This document shows positions 1-37,750 of a DNA stretch of 64,000 nucleotides, piece by piece. Source of the stretch: Lanius collurio (lineage: Eukaryota; Chordata; Aves; Passeriformes; Laniidae); assembly GCA_020086605.1 (NCBI GenBank), contig JACBWW010000045.1, positions 2,380,269 through 2,444,268 on the forward strand, written 5' to 3'. Positions within the stretch are counted from its first letter, which is position 1. Each line of letters opens with the position of its first letter. The notes beneath the pieces are model-generated. The model ran no database searches, was not told where the DNA came from, and was given only the letters and a program-made list of their open reading frames with translations. Position numbers and translations under genes: made by a program.

Positions 1-534
1 CTGAACTCCTCCCAGCGCCTTTCCCGGAGTTTCTGCAGCACATCCTGGCGATTCTGATCCAGCTCATCCCTCGTAGCTCGGGGTTGTGCTGTTCCAGTGC
101 ACAGGGAATGGTGGGGCAGAGCCAGCCCGCTGCTCACGCTCGATCCCATGGCACCGCTCTGGGCACGCTCCTCGGAGCTGTCAGGGATCCCGTGTGCCTC
201 CTCTGAGTCCCTCCGCTGCCCACATAGCCCAGAGCACATTCCAAGGGCGAGGAGATGGCACAGCTGGCAGGTGGGTCAGGCTGCCACAGGTTTGCTTCTG
301 GAAGGATCCGTCCCAGAAGTGCTGGGGTTTTGTTTTCTCCTTGTGCAAGAGGTTTTGGTGGATGCCCCGGCTGTGGGAGCTGCTCCAGGTGTCCTCACTT
401 CCAGAGGAGACAATTCCTGCTGCTGAGCTCACACAGGCAGGGGAAGCCAGCCCAGGAGGGGACTGAACAGCAGCAGAATTTGAGGTTTTTTACAATGAGG
501 GTGGTTTGTATCACCACTGACACAGGGTGCCTGG

Positions 535-696
535 AGAGGAGGTGGATACCCCAACCCTGGAAATATTCAAGGCCTGGCTGGTTGAGGCTTGGAACAACCT
601 GGACAAGTGGAAGGTCTCCCTGCCCATGGCCAAGGGCTGGGCCAAATGGTCTTGAAGGTCCCTTTCAGCCCAAACCATTCCATGTTTCTATAATCC
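535..696 (+). mobile_element. CR1 LINE fragment (3' end)
   Basis: Carries the CR1 3' signature: ggcttggaacaacctgg, ggaaggtctccctgcccatg, then ggtccctttcagcccaaacc and an attcc-atg end. Truncated at the 5' side, as usual. Confidence 0.85.
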
Positions 697-984
697 AGTT
701 TTGGGGAAGCAGAATGTTTATCTAGAGGCAGCTTCTCCAGTGCCACGTGCTGAGAAGTCCCTTGGTGCTCCCTGGATCCAGGGCTCGAGGGGACATTCCC
801 TCTTGCCCCCATTCCCATGCTGTGTCCCGTTTGCTTCCGAGGAGTCCCTGTAGGACCTGGAGTTTTGCAATTCCCGCATGAAGGAGCATCTCTGGCACCG
901 CACCCAGCCCTGCCTTGCGGGGACTTGTTCCCGTGGCTGTGCCCGGAACGGAGCCTTGCAGAGCTCTTAATCCTGTCTGCATGA

Positions 985-1135
985 GGTCATTGGCTCCTTG
1001 ACGTTAATTGCAGGGGATCTGATTAATTAGGCAACAGAGCATAATTTATTTGAGCAGATTATTGTATAGAATTAACCAGGCAGTCGCTGTCTCCCACCAC
1101 AATTCTATGTATCCCTGCAGGTGTGGGAATCGCCA
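985..1135. promoter_or_regulatory. Candidate conserved noncoding element in EDA intron 1
   Basis: AT-rich unique block with gacgttaattgc, gattaattaggc and tagaattaacc, the kind of homeodomain-motif clustering typical of developmental enhancers. Conservation itself cannot be seen here. Confidence 0.3.
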
Positions 1136-1506
1136 TTAAAACCTTTACCCTCAGAGTGGATGGATGGGTAATAATTGGATTATTTCCCAGTTACTGCAGT
1201 GGACTGTTTATCCTCGTTATTTCATGGATGCATTATTTCATGGGCGTTACATTTTCAGCAGACTTGTTTTCCTTTTAATTCTATTTGATTTGGGCTACTT
1301 GATTCCCTCCTCCTGTTTCCTTCCCTTCCATTTTTCTTCTTCCAATAAAATGTCATAAAAATTAATCCCTGCTGAAGGCCAAATTTAACATCCAGCTTGA
1401 GAAAATAAGATTTTAAAGCCCTAGTGCTAAAAGGGGGAATAAATGCACTCAGACAGGAAGTGTTAGGTTTGTTATGGAGCAAGGAAAAATGTTTTTAAAA
1501 CTTTGT

Positions 1507-1648
1507 CATAGAATTATGGAATCCCAGGATGGTTTGGCCTGGAAGGGACCTCACAGCTCATCTCATTCCACCCCTTCTCCATGGCAGGCACATCTTCCAC
1601 TAGACCAGGATGCTCCAAGCCCCATTGAACCTGGCCTTGGATACTTCC
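1507..1648 (-). mobile_element. CR1 LINE fragment, antisense
   Basis: Reverse complement of the CR1 3' end, from tagaattatggaatccc to ccttggatacttcc. Confidence 0.85.
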
Positions 1649-4600
1649 TTAAACAGCAGAAAGATTTAAAACTTAGGAAGATTTTTGAAGATTCCCCCCC
1701 CAAAAAGGTAGGAGGGGCTGTCTGAGAGAAGGGACAGAATGGAGTTCATCAGTTCCAGTGTCTGGCAGATGTTCTCCTGTAACTTTGTCCCATCTCTGTG
1801 AGTGGATCCAAACCAATTCTTTGCTGCAGCTGGCCTCACCCCAGGCAATGGGGTTGTGTAGAATGGAGATAAAAGGGAAAATACCAGAGAACTGAAAAAT
1901 GCCATAAATTTGGGTCCTGCAGCCACATTCCCAGTTGAAGGCTCTAGAGCAGGATCTGGTTGGTCACCTCCTGCAGGAAGAGGTGGCTTGGTTACCTGGA
2001 GTGTTTGCTTTGGAGATGGGTTCAAAGAAGACACTGTTCATTGAATCAGCTGCTCATCCCAGATGTTGGGTTTTCAGTGTTCCTGTCTCATGAGAAACGA
2101 CTGGAATTGGTGGGAGTGGAAGGAGCTGGGTGGAAGAGAAGCACCTCCAGTGGAGATGATCCAAAGCATCCTCTGGGGATGGTGCCTGTGCCCGTTATGG
2201 TCGGTGTTACGTTGGTTGTGGAAGCAGTTGAGGTCATTGTTCCTGCTATGGCTAACAGGACCTTCCAGGTATTCCTAAAGGTATTTTCAAACCTGGCTAA
2301 AGGAGTTTTTGGCCTAAGGAGGAGCCCCCAGGGTGGTTTCAGGCGGGAAGGAGCCCAGTTCTTCATATTGCAGGGAACAGAGGTGTGCCAAGAGAAGCAG
2401 CAGAGTCCTGAAGCTCTTTGCTGGAGCAGCTCCTGACTTGGGGAATATTTTTAAGAGGGATTCTGGCTTTGAGGAAGATTGTGCTGTTGACCTCATGTTC
2501 TCCTGGTTGTGCTGGAGAAGCTCTAGGTCATGAGGAGCAAGAGCAAAGGTGCAGCTGGAGAAAGAGAAAGCAGGAGCAACTATGGCTGGTACAGAATCAC
2601 TGAGGGTTGGGTTCCCCCAAATCAAGTGTCTGCCATGTCTTATAAAATGCATGAATATTTTGGGAGTATAACTGCTCATATAAGGAAGGAATTGCTGTTG
2701 GAATGCAGGAGAAGAACCCATGACCTCCATCTGGAGGAGGGCGTAGCCCAGCTGGCTGAAAATGGGCCTAAAAAGGGCTACAAAAGCTAATTAAAATGTG
2801 AAAAACTGAGAATTCCTGCTAATAGACAGCAGATACCTGCCTGGCGCTGCTTCACAGCGAAATTTGATTTCCTTGGGAGGCAAAAGGAACTGATTTAAGT
2901 TCCTTACCTTGCTGACACTGATCCTTCTCAGCATTTAACCAGCCTGTTCCCAGCGAGGAACTTCCTGTGGCTCTGCTGTGCCGGACTCAGAGCCCGCAGA
3001 AGGAATCTCTTACTCCTGCTACCAGTAAAAAATTCACTGCAGGTGTCTTCGTGTGCAGTGTTAAACTCATCTTTGACCTTGTTCTCCTCACATCTGGGTT
3101 GTATTTGAGCTTTCCCTTCAGTGCCAGCAGGTGGAAGGAATGGGAAGCCTCAGCTGTCACTCAGCTGGAGCCGTGGCCACCTCCGTGCCATTGTCCCCCC
3201 ATCAAAGTCCTTGTGGGAGCCACCAGCTCCTCTGCAGCCCAAGGCAGCTCCAGGGAAAGGTGTCTTAGGCAAGTGCATGGACAGACAGCCTTGTTAAACA
3301 AATCATGGTCTTCCAGGCTTGAGGTGGTGCTGGTTTGTGGTCAAATTAGTGATTGAGGTGCTCCCACAGTCAGGGAAGCTTGTGGAGTGTGTGGAATCCA
3401 GGGATTCGGACTGTGAACCTGGTTCCATTTTGTGGAACAAATTTTCTATGGAGATTTAGGACAGAAGGAGTTTCTCAGGGTTCCATAGGTTTTTCTCTCT
3501 GTGCTGAAGGAATGCTAGAACCTTCCTTCTCCCATGAGGAGCAAATCCACCCCCCTGCTGCCTCTGCCATGTTCTTACATTCCAGGTGTACCTGCATTTG
3601 CTCCAGGTGCCCTGAGCTGATTGAAAGTGATCAGTCAAGTTGTGTGTTCAGTTGGATCAGTGGTGGGAATGTAAATATCTGGGATGTTGCTTATTGAACT
3701 AAGATGAGTTTGAGCAGGGGAAGGTTTGGATTAGAGGAAAGGAGGAAATTCCTGTTCAGATTTGGAGTTGCAGGGTATGATCACTGCTGTCACAGGTCTG
3801 CTTAAAGCTCTGCTCCAGATGGAAAGGAGGAAGGAAAAAGGGAGGTTTTGAAGGGAAGTTGATAAGGTGTGTTAATTGTTCTGATGGCCATTAATTCCCT
3901 GTGTCCATTGCTTTGGCTTGGACTGAGAACTGGCAGTTGGATTTAGGGTTCTGTGCTGTAAAACACAGGGACTTTCCTGGCTAATGAAGGAATAACCAAT
4001 AAAATCTTGGGAAAACCTGCTCCCTCCTCTTTCATTGGTCTCCAGTGGTTGTCTGTTACTGCAGTGCTTGGAAGACCCTGAGTGTCATTCCCTGGCCTTC
4101 TCCAAACTGGGATTGCACAGTCCTTGGGAGAGGCTTTAGACCCAGGGGCAGAGATGCTCAGCAGATTTGCAGCATCTCAGATCCTGTTCCCAAAAGCACT
4201 GGTGGCATGTTCAGGGTGTAGATGTGCTGAGATGGGAGTTCTGCCTGCTGGCAGGTACTGTGCCCCCAGTCCATGGCATTCCATGGTCCATCTCCAAGCC
4301 CAAAGTAATTTATGTTTTCTAGTGGTCAAATACTCCCTTGAGTCCTTGGTTGTCATTTTTGTGATGCTCCTCATGAGTGGTGGGAGGGAGGTGGCTCTGC
4401 TGTTAAAGCTCCTGCCTGGACCAGAGCTCAATCCCCCCTCCCAGCCAAACTTCCCACCTGGATAAGCTCCCTAGCATCACTGATGTTTCTGGATTATAGA
4501 ACAGCTTTGGGTGGAAAATGCTTTTGAAGGTCCTTCTTGGGTCTGAAAACCTTGGTGAGGATCCTTGAGTGCAGATTGGAATGAGGGGGAGTTGGGATTT

Positions 4601-6463
4601 CATATCAGCTCCAGGGTGAAGGATTATGCCTTTGGGATCTTGGGCTTCAGGATGAAGAGCTGGAAAGAGCGGGAATGTGGCTGGAGTTGGGAGGGAAGGA
4701 TGACAGGGATGAAGCAACAGGGACCGGAGGAGTCCTTGAAGGTGAGGACCAAACTGGAGCTTCACACAGAAGAAGCTGATGGAAAGGGTTTGTTCTGGTG
4801 AGGAACCTGCTCCAGAGCCCTGGACAGGATTCCCACAGCCAGCTGGGAATAGCAGGTTTGGGGAGGAAGGTGGGTAGTGCAGGCTATCCCATCTCTGCTC
4901 TATCTCTGGCCCTCCCCATCCTGGTACTGATCACATTCCATGAGTTTTGCAGGCAGGGCTGTGGCTTGTCCTGCAGACAAGATGCGGTGTCAAAGTTCTG
5001 TCATGTTGAAATGGGAATTGTTCCCTCGTTTGCTCCTTGCATTTTTATGAGGAGCAAGAAACGATGACAAAAACAATTCTTAAAATATGCTGAATGAGGT
5101 TTCCTTTCAATAAAGCAAAGCTACTCCCCGAGCTTCTTTCTGGGCTGGTGGAATATAAATTATCTACTTGATCATTTCTTTTTGCACCACGTGTGACCAG
5201 AGGCGAAGTTCTGGAGGACAATGGGGCTGATATTCAAGTAGCTGCTCCTCTGAACCACAGGCTGAACTTGAGAGCACCAGAAAAACAACAATATTGCTTG
5301 CAGAGAATGCTGCAGCAGAGCCTGGGCTGGTTCTTAGGCTGCTCACACTGATGATCTCCCAAACTGCAAAGGAAGAGGGAATTTGACTTTAACAATCTGG
5401 TTAAACACTCGTGAAAGTGGGTGAGTTCATGCTTATTTTCTCAGGTGCTTTAGGACATTGAGCTGTGGGTTTCTGGATGAGATCTTTGGCTGGACTTGCT
5501 TGTCAGGAGGAATTGGGAGCTGTTGGAGGCAGAAAATCTTTGGGTTTTTTTTTCACTTTTCACCCAAAAGGCCTCATGCACCTAAAGGTTTGAGTGTTTT
5601 TCCCAGTTCTGCAGGAAGGAGACTCTTGTTCCTCCTACCAACTTTGCCCAAGGACAAAATCTACCTTTTGTGCAGCATTGTGTAGGTTAGGTTGTATTTT
5701 TCCACTTCAGGCTGTTTGACCATTGGAAATACATTTCCTTGGTGTCCAGTGGCTCTTCAAGAAACTTGTGGCAAGGGCCTGTAATGACAGGACAAATAAT
5801 ATTTTATTTTATGAAAAATGATAATACCTTTCTTTCTTAAACCTTACTTGCATAGAGTGTGGAATGTCCATCCTACAAATGAGTTTGAGTGACCATAGGC
5901 CCCATTATTTTGAGAGTTCCCACTGCGCTCCTTTGGTATCCATCCTCCAGAAGCTTTGTCCAGTGTTCCCAGGCAGGTTCTGCAGGGAAAACTGGCTCTG
6001 TGTGCCTTTGTTTTGCTTTATTTTGCCCAGAGAAACCAAGGCAGATCCGATTCCCTCCAGTGAGCCGTGCCTGTGCTATTGTTTCCCAGGTTATTTTGAG
6101 GAATGGCTTCCCCTGGGATTTTTCCTGTGTTGGCTTTTTGACCTTTTTGTATCCTATAGTGATTCTCTTGATTAAACCCACAGTGTTTCTAAAATTAAAG
6201 GTGATTTGAGGGCTTTAGGTTGGAGGAGGAGAGAAATGGGGATTGTTCAGACTGTGCAGGGAAAATACCTGCTCCCAGAAAAGAAGCTGTGTGTGCTGGA
6301 CTCCTCAAAAATTCTCTGGCTCTACAGGTGCAGAGGCTGAGCGAGTCAGTTCTCTGTTATTTTGAGAATGAGGAGTTTCAGTGAAATCATGGACTAGGTA
6401 AGAATTCCTTTTAGAATTCCCCAGGAGGTGCCACAGCCAGGGTGCCCCATGAGCCCAGGGGTG

Positions 6464-6662
6464 ATGCAGAGGTTTGGATGGGAAGGGACTGTAAAGCTCA
6501 TCCCATCCCACCCCTGCCATGGGCAGGGACACTTCCCACTATCCCAGGCTGCTCCAAGCCCTGTCCAGCCTGGCCTTGGCCACTTCCAGGGATGGAGCAG
6601 CCACAGCTTCTCTGGGCACCCTGTGCCAGGGCCTCACAGGGAGGAATTTCTTCCCAGTGTAT
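6464..6662 (-). mobile_element. CR1 LINE fragment, antisense
   Basis: Antisense CR1 with the ggcagggacacttcccacta and cagcttctctgggcaccctg blocks; one of the better preserved copies. Confidence 0.88.
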
Positions 6663-9143
6663 CACTGATATCCCATGTGGGGTGAATGGAAAAAGCATCC
6701 GAGTGGTGTCCGCGATTCCCAGCCGGACACAGACGGGCCCTTCATGGCCGAGCATCCCCCGACCTCGGGCAGCTGCAGCCCTGGAACAACGGAGCCCTTG
6801 AGTGCCAGAGAGGGCCTTGGCCTTCAGGAGCTCGGATGGCTTGGTCACCCTTTCCCTGCCCCTGACCTTCCCAGGGAGCTGAGCATTCCCTCCAGCCCGA
6901 GCCGGACCCCTGACCCCTCCGTGCCAGTCACTGGAGGGTCAGTGCCATTATTTGCATAATTCAAAGCACTCTGGAAGGTATTCCCTAGGGATAGGCCCCT
7001 CTCACTGCTCACACCAGTTGTGTCCATTCCCAGGTTGAGTCTGGAGTGCTGATGTGTCACTGCTCCTGGAAAACACCCTTTCATGGGAGTTGTCCCAAAG
7101 CAGCAGCTGCTGTGGTCACAATTAGTGTCACAAGCTGCTTTTGTGTGTTTATTTCCTAAGTAAAAGATATGTTTTAATCCCTCACTGTCATTTCTCTTTC
7201 TGACTAGAAACACAAAGTTTAATAGACCGATTACTTTTAGCCAAAATTTAGTGTTTTTCTGAGTGGTCAGTGACAAGTGACATCAGATTAAAACCTGGAG
7301 CAGAGCAGAGTTGGGGTTGTTCAGCCTGGAGGAACAGCCTCTATTTCACCATGTTCTGTAAAACTCCAATGAAGATCCAGGCAGTAACAGCATTCCAAAG
7401 CCACGCTGAGGATTTCATTGACATTTTAACCTGAATTATAAAGCAATTTGTTCCTTCAGTTAGTGCTGCAGTGTTTCAGCGTGAGTTAAATAAGGAGGTT
7501 GAGAAGAATTCACTTGTTCTCATCCCTTGCTCTGCTCTGGTGTGTCAGGGAAGGTGCTGGTCGGTATTCCACACCTGGGGTGGTGCAATGGGATGTGGGA
7601 GCTTTGGGAATGTGGGCACAGGGAGCTGTGCCCCACATTCTCACCCTTTACTCCTTGTTGTAAACGGGAGCCTTCAGCTCTCCATCCAACCCTGTAACTG
7701 CCTCCCTCAGGCAGATAAGTTTTACTCATCGTTGCTTTTTAGGGATGTTTAAAAGCCTGGCAGGGAGACTTTGGGAAGCTGATCCCAGGTTATCCCACAG
7801 GATTTCGGGGTCCTTTCAGCCACAACATCACTGCAGTGACACCCAGGGATTTTGCAGACCTGCCTGCACAGGGACAGAAGGAAATAGCGACAGTTTGGGA
7901 ATCTGAGAAACGCTTTGGAGGGTTCTTTTTGGGAAACCAGAGGGTTTCCAAACATTTCCATTTGTGAGACTGCACCGGAGCTTGCTGGAATAAAGTAAAA
8001 TGTAGATGTAAAATCTGAACGGAGGCCTGGGATGCTGAGATTGGGAGGAGAGCTGTGCCTGGGCAATACCTTGGGAATGCACAGGGAGAGGGGAGGTGAG
8101 AGCCCTGGGGCTTGTGAAGGGCCTTTAGCGATTATCGCTCTTGATAGGGACTTTTATGGGCTGGAGCTTAACGAGCCCGGCAATTCAGGGGAGGTGTTTG
8201 TTCTCCTCTGCCCTTTCAAAGATGCTTTTGATGCCCCTGGTTTTGTTCTCAGAACAATGATGAGCTCGATAACCTTTGGGGCTGCTTTTTGAAGCCTCCT
8301 GGATCTTGTCTTGGGCTGTGTTTGGTTTTGCTGTTTATTTACAGCTTAAATAACCACCATCGGGTTCTTCAGCAAGAAAACCCCATCCTGGTCAGAGCAG
8401 CCCTGGCTGTTGGATGCAGTAAGGCACAGAAGGTGTTTGGTCCATAATTGGTCTTTGAATTCCCTTTTTTATGAAGTGGAAATAACAGGAAAACGCCGCT
8501 GGTCATGAGCTGGGAATTCTGCTTTCTAACCCCGAATTCCCATTTCTGGGTGGGGATGTTGATCTGTTAAAGAGTTTTTAAGGCAGCAGCAATTTTTTCC
8601 TGAATAAGAGGTTGCTACATAAAATTTTTGCCTCTTGGCAAAGCTCGTGTTACAAATGTTGCTGTAGGTTTAAAGTGTTAATTTATGTGGCATATTGGGT
8701 TGGATTTAAAGGTCCCTGAAGACCTTTGAATCTCAGTAGCTAATGAGGCTTGCAGAGGAGAGCTTGAGAGAGGGAAAACTTACTGGCAGTGAGTAATGCT
8801 GGAGAAAGAGCTCCAGGATTGAGCAAGTTTTGCAAGGAAAAATTAGGAATTATCTCATCGGCCTTTGAGGTGTTTGATTATTTCCAGCCATAGATCTCCC
8901 TGCACCCCTGGCCTGCAGTCCCCCATTCCTGGGGGAAGGATTCTCCATGCTGAAATGCCTCAGGAGGGTTTTTCCCAAGTCTTAGACTGCTTCCAAGGGG
9001 ACACATCTTGGGATGAGCTGAGATCCGTGAGCAGCCTTCTCCCGCTCTATCCCTGACGGGAAGGATTTGGCATTCAGGCTCCAATCTCTCAGCCGGGCTA
9101 GACCAGCCTTGCAAAGATGCTTAAACTTGTCCCTTTCTTGCAG

Positions 9144-33941
<24,798 letters not shown>

Positions 33942-34721
33942 AGAGGAACTTGGCGTGGCCAAGGATACCCACGGAACTGCACAGTGCTGCTGTTCATAAA
34001 GCGTATCAGTATTTCAGGGGTTCTGTAATCCGGCCATAAAGGAAACTGATCCAGAGCTATTTATTCCTATATGTGAATGCAGGAAGCACAACTGTCCTCT
34101 GTGACTCGCGGGGAGACTCGGATCAAACCGAAACGCTGGTGGGGAGAGCGTTGTGAGGAGGAAAGGCTGTTGGGTGTGCCTTGTCTCAGTATTTCAAGTA
34201 TTACTGCACTGATACTCTGCTCTGTGACCCTCACACGAGGCTTGGTGGGAGAGCTGGGGGCTCTGCTCGGATGTTGCACTGGCGAGAACGTCCCAGGCGG
34301 GAGCGGGAGGACACGGACTCCTGTCCCAAAATCCCAGCCAGGCTCCTGCTTGTGCACGCTGACGACAGCCAGGAAGGGGTTCTGGCTTCCTGCCTTCCCA
34401 GGGGGGCTGCAAGGGCCGGGGCCGAGGGGAGCTGGGTGAGACAGGGTCAGTGGTGTTTACATTCATCCTCAGGAGGAGGAGGAAAAGTGCCTCGACCTAG
34501 AGCTTGGAAGCAAAAAGCAGGAAGTGCGAGAGGAAGACGAATAACTAGAGCAGGCTTAGCAGATAGGAAACTGCCTCCACATTCCAGAAACCACCAAATC
34601 CCAAAGAAAACACCGATTCCCAGGTCCAGGCCTCTGCTCCTTTCAGCTCCTGCCCTTACCCCAGAGGTAACCTTGCCCCAGCGGGGGCTGCCTTCAAGTA
34701 CTGCTGCTGTTACAGCAAGTT

Positions 34722-34820
34722 GAGTTGGGTTGGGGGTGTTTTGGTTTTGTTTTTTTGGTTGGTTGGGGGTTTTTTTGTTTGTTGTTTTTTTTTGGGGGGG
34801 GGGGGTTCTTTTGTTCTTTT
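34722..34820. repeat. G/T-rich low-complexity run in the EDA 3' untranslated region
   Basis: Runs of G (up to twelve) alternate with runs of T over about 100 bp. On the + strand several G tracts are close enough to allow a G-quadruplex. Confidence 0.85.
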
Positions 34821-34928
34821 TAATTAATATTTTGCAAACCAGAACACATTTCTACAGGCTTCACCGAGCTACGTAGAGCAGCCACAAATACTTGTGACAA
34901 CACTCGGAGGAAGTTTGTTATGTTTAAG

Positions 34929-34934
34929 AATAAA
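34929..34934 (+). terminator. EDA: Poly(A) signal AATAAA, probable EDA 3' end
   Basis: A canonical AATAAA 988 nt after the EDA stop codon, followed 17 nt later by a T-rich downstream element. It is the first canonical signal after the stop. Confidence 0.6.
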
Positions 34935-35481
34935 ATATTCAAACAGGAATTTTTTTTTCTGTTTTAATAGCAACTGTCCTGCTTTTAGATGTGGTTTTTA
35001 GCCTTCCTCCCTCCACCCCTTTCCTTTTGGCACCCTTCTACCTAAAATAAGTGGTGATGGAGACTTTAGCAAAGGAAAAAAAAATGGGATTTTAAAATCT
35101 GCTCCAGCATGAAGTCACCACTTTTTCTTTTCTCTGAGCCCTGCTGAGTCTAGTCATAACTCGATTTCTGGTGACTAATAGAGGAGCTGGGACACTATTG
35201 TTTCTTTTGGCTTCTTGAGCAACTCTGTCCCGTTACCTCCCCTCAGCTGGGGAGACCTAAAGCCATAAGATGCTCTGGAGCTGAGGCAGAGGCACTGATT
35301 GCTCTGTTGTGTCAGCCCTTGGCTCACACTTGCTCGGTTTGGTTGGGTTTTGTTTCCCTGTGTTTCTTTCCTGAGCCTGTTTGTGCTTTCAGGAGGGAAG
35401 TTGCAGCCTGTGTAGAAACGGGACAAGTCCCAAAGTGACACCTTCAGCCAGGAGCAGGGAAGGTTTTGGGGACCTCAGTGC

Positions 35482-35797
35482 CTGAAGAGGCTGCAGGAGA
35501 GCTGGAGAGGAACTTGGGACAAGGGCCTGGAGTGACAGGACAAGAGAGAATGGTTTCCCCCGGAAGGGCAGGGCTAGATGGGATATTGGGAAGGAATTCT
35601 TGCCTGTGAGGGTGCTGGGCCCTGGCACAGGGTGCCCAGAGAAGCTGTGGCTGCCCCTGGATCCCTGGAAGTGCCCAAGGCCAGGCTGGATGGAGCTTGG
35701 AGCAACCTGGGCTAGTGGGAGGTGTCCCTGCCCATGGCAGGGGTGGGACTGCTTGAGCCATAAGATCCCTCCCAGCCCAGTCCTGTGATTCCAGGAC
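35482..35797 (+). mobile_element. CR1 LINE fragment (3' end)
   Basis: Sense CR1 from tgaagaggctgcaggagagc to cctgtgattccagg, located about 550 bp after the EDA poly(A) signal. Confidence 0.87.
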
Positions 35798-36418
35798 CTC
35801 GGTGATGGCTCCATGCAGAGGTGGCTCACGGTCACCTGCAGGGTGTGGGAGGGACATGTCCCAGCGCTGTGCTGTGGCCACAGAGGGTCTGTCTGCCCTG
35901 CCTGGAGCTTTCCTGGCTCCAGCCCTAGTGACTGATGTCTCTTGCCAAGTGTTGCAGTTATTGGGAGACAAAAAGTCCTCGGGGCAGCGGCGTTGGCCGC
36001 GGCCTCGCTATTCACAGGAGCCGTGCGCTTCGGGAGACAACTGCGTGACAAATGGGCTGCTCTGGCTTTTTAGTGGCTTCTCCTCCCTTCAGCCCCTTCA
36101 TGTGGGACGGGCAAGAGCCTTGGGGGCTCTTCACTGGGCTCTGTGGTTTTCTTTCCTTTCAAATGGATTAAGAGGGACATGTTCCTGTGACAAGAATGAA
36201 GCGGGACAACTGTGCACAGTGAGAACATGAAGCAAATTGTTAACGGGATTGCTTTAGAACAGGCCTGAGCAGCAAGGCTGGGGGCAGCCATGAATAACAT
36301 GGAGTTTGCATTCCTTGTCTCCCGCTGGCACGGTCTGGGATGTGCTCCTTTGCTGCGGGCAGGGGGAGGCAGAGGGAGAATCCCTTTGCTCTGTAAAAGG
36401 CCAGAGTGTTGCTGACCA

Positions 36419-36544
36419 CTCTGGTGTGTGCTCGGGATGTTGGGGGAGAGCAGGAAGGAGCAATTCCTGCATGCAAGTTCCCTCTGGTGTATGCTTGGGA
36501 TGTAGGAGGAGGGCAGGAGGGAGCAATTCCTTGATGGAATGTGT
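36419..36544. repeat. 63-bp tandem duplication
   Basis: Two copies of a unit starting ctctggtgt, at 36419 and 36482, both with gcaggag/gcaggaag and gagcaattcct blocks; several substitutions separate them. Confidence 0.8.
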
Positions 36545-37724
36545 TAACAGGCTTTTTCTGGTGCTCACACTAACCAGAGTGTGAGTTGGAGACATGCAAT
36601 TGGAGCTGGAGAGCAGGGAAAAGCTGGCTGCAGGTGGCCTTGGCAAATACAGCTTTTTCCTGCTCTTGGTGTTCCTGGTGGGATGTCCTTCCCCAGCCAC
36701 ACCAGGAGCTCCCATGGAAGGTCTCTGTGGGTGCAGCAGAGCGTTGGCTGTGCTTTGCGAGGGGACAGCTCCATCCTTCAGGGGTGGGAGAGGCACTGTG
36801 CCCTCAGCGGGGACAGAGTCAGGAGTCACCTTCACAGTGCCCTGGGAATGCACGGGAGGCAGGGCAGATTCCATGGACTTGGATAACCAGGTATCCTTCT
36901 GCTCCTGAACACCCAGGCTGGAGCCCATCACCCATGGCAGGGATGTGACCTGGGCAGGTGGTTCTGTCCCTGCTCCCCCCACACCTCAGTCCTGCCGCTC
37001 GTTCCTCGCATCCTTTGGAGACCTCTCCCACAAAAGCCTCGGGGGGAACAGGGAGTCTCTCCAACAGATCCTGCTGGAGCCCTGGGAGCCAGTGTGGAGG
37101 CCAGGAAGGCCAAGAAGCACAGGAGAGCTGGTTTCAGAGCAGCTCTCCCACTGTTCAGGCCCTGTGGTTCACTCTGCCTTTATTGTGATCCAAGAAAAGC
37201 CTCTCGGTGTTTGCCGGGTCTGATCCACGCCCGGTGCTCCCACGAAGGGAGTTCACAGCCTTGGGATGCAAATGCCCAGGGATTCTCTGCAGAAGTCCCT
37301 GATCCAAATCAGGGACTTTTCAGCTGCTGACAGGGGCTGTGTCACCACGCAGACCCATGCCCAGCAGTTGGGGTGCAGGGGGACAGATCGGGGTTCCCCG
37401 GGCGTGGCAGGGCTGGACATGCCGGGGCTGGAGAGCACCCGGGGCCGGTTCCGCTTTCGGGAGGGCCGGGGGGTCATCCAGAGGTCGATGCTTCCCTGGC
37501 AGGAGCTCACATCTGCACAGATGTGCTGTGTGCTCACAGCTGCAGCCCCGGCACCGCGGGGCATCAGCCCAAAACGCTGTCCCTGGGCTGTCTCCGCTGT
37601 CCTGCCTGCCCCGGATGCTGGGGACACCCGGCCAGCTCGAGGCTGAGCCACATCCTGAGGTGACAAAGTGTCCCCGACCACGTCAGCTGTCAGAGGGTGA
37701 GGGGTAACATTCCAGATGTGTAAC

Positions 37725-37750
37725 TGTGTGTGTGTGTGTGTATATATATA
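37725..37750. repeat. (TG)n(TA)n microsatellite
   Basis: Eight TG units followed by about five TA units. Confidence 0.9.

Larger units (their letters stand above)
1..9143 (+). other. EDA: EDA intron 1, 3' portion
   Basis: No coding exon is visible. The stretch holds three CR1 fragments (near 535, 1507 and 6464), an AT-rich homeobox-motif-rich block near 985-1135 and another compact unique block near 8100-8300. The rest is unique, moderately AT-rich DNA in which I see no repeat or gene. Confidence 0.75.
33942..34950 (+). other. EDA: EDA 3' untranslated region (probable)
   Basis: About 1 kb between the stop codon and the first AATAAA. It includes a G/T-rich stretch at 34722-34820 with a run of twelve G. 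The end is inferred from the poly(A) signal alone; a longer transcript is possible. Confidence 0.6.

Noticed and set aside
1..9143. EDA exon 1
   Set aside because: Looked for the cytoplasmic tail and single membrane helix in frame with exon 2; nothing fits, and the first intron of EDA is known to be very long.
36254..36982. A 242-codon frame on the - strand with an internal protein repeat
   Set aside because: The protein repeat merely reflects the 63-bp DNA duplication at 36419-36544; no family resemblance.
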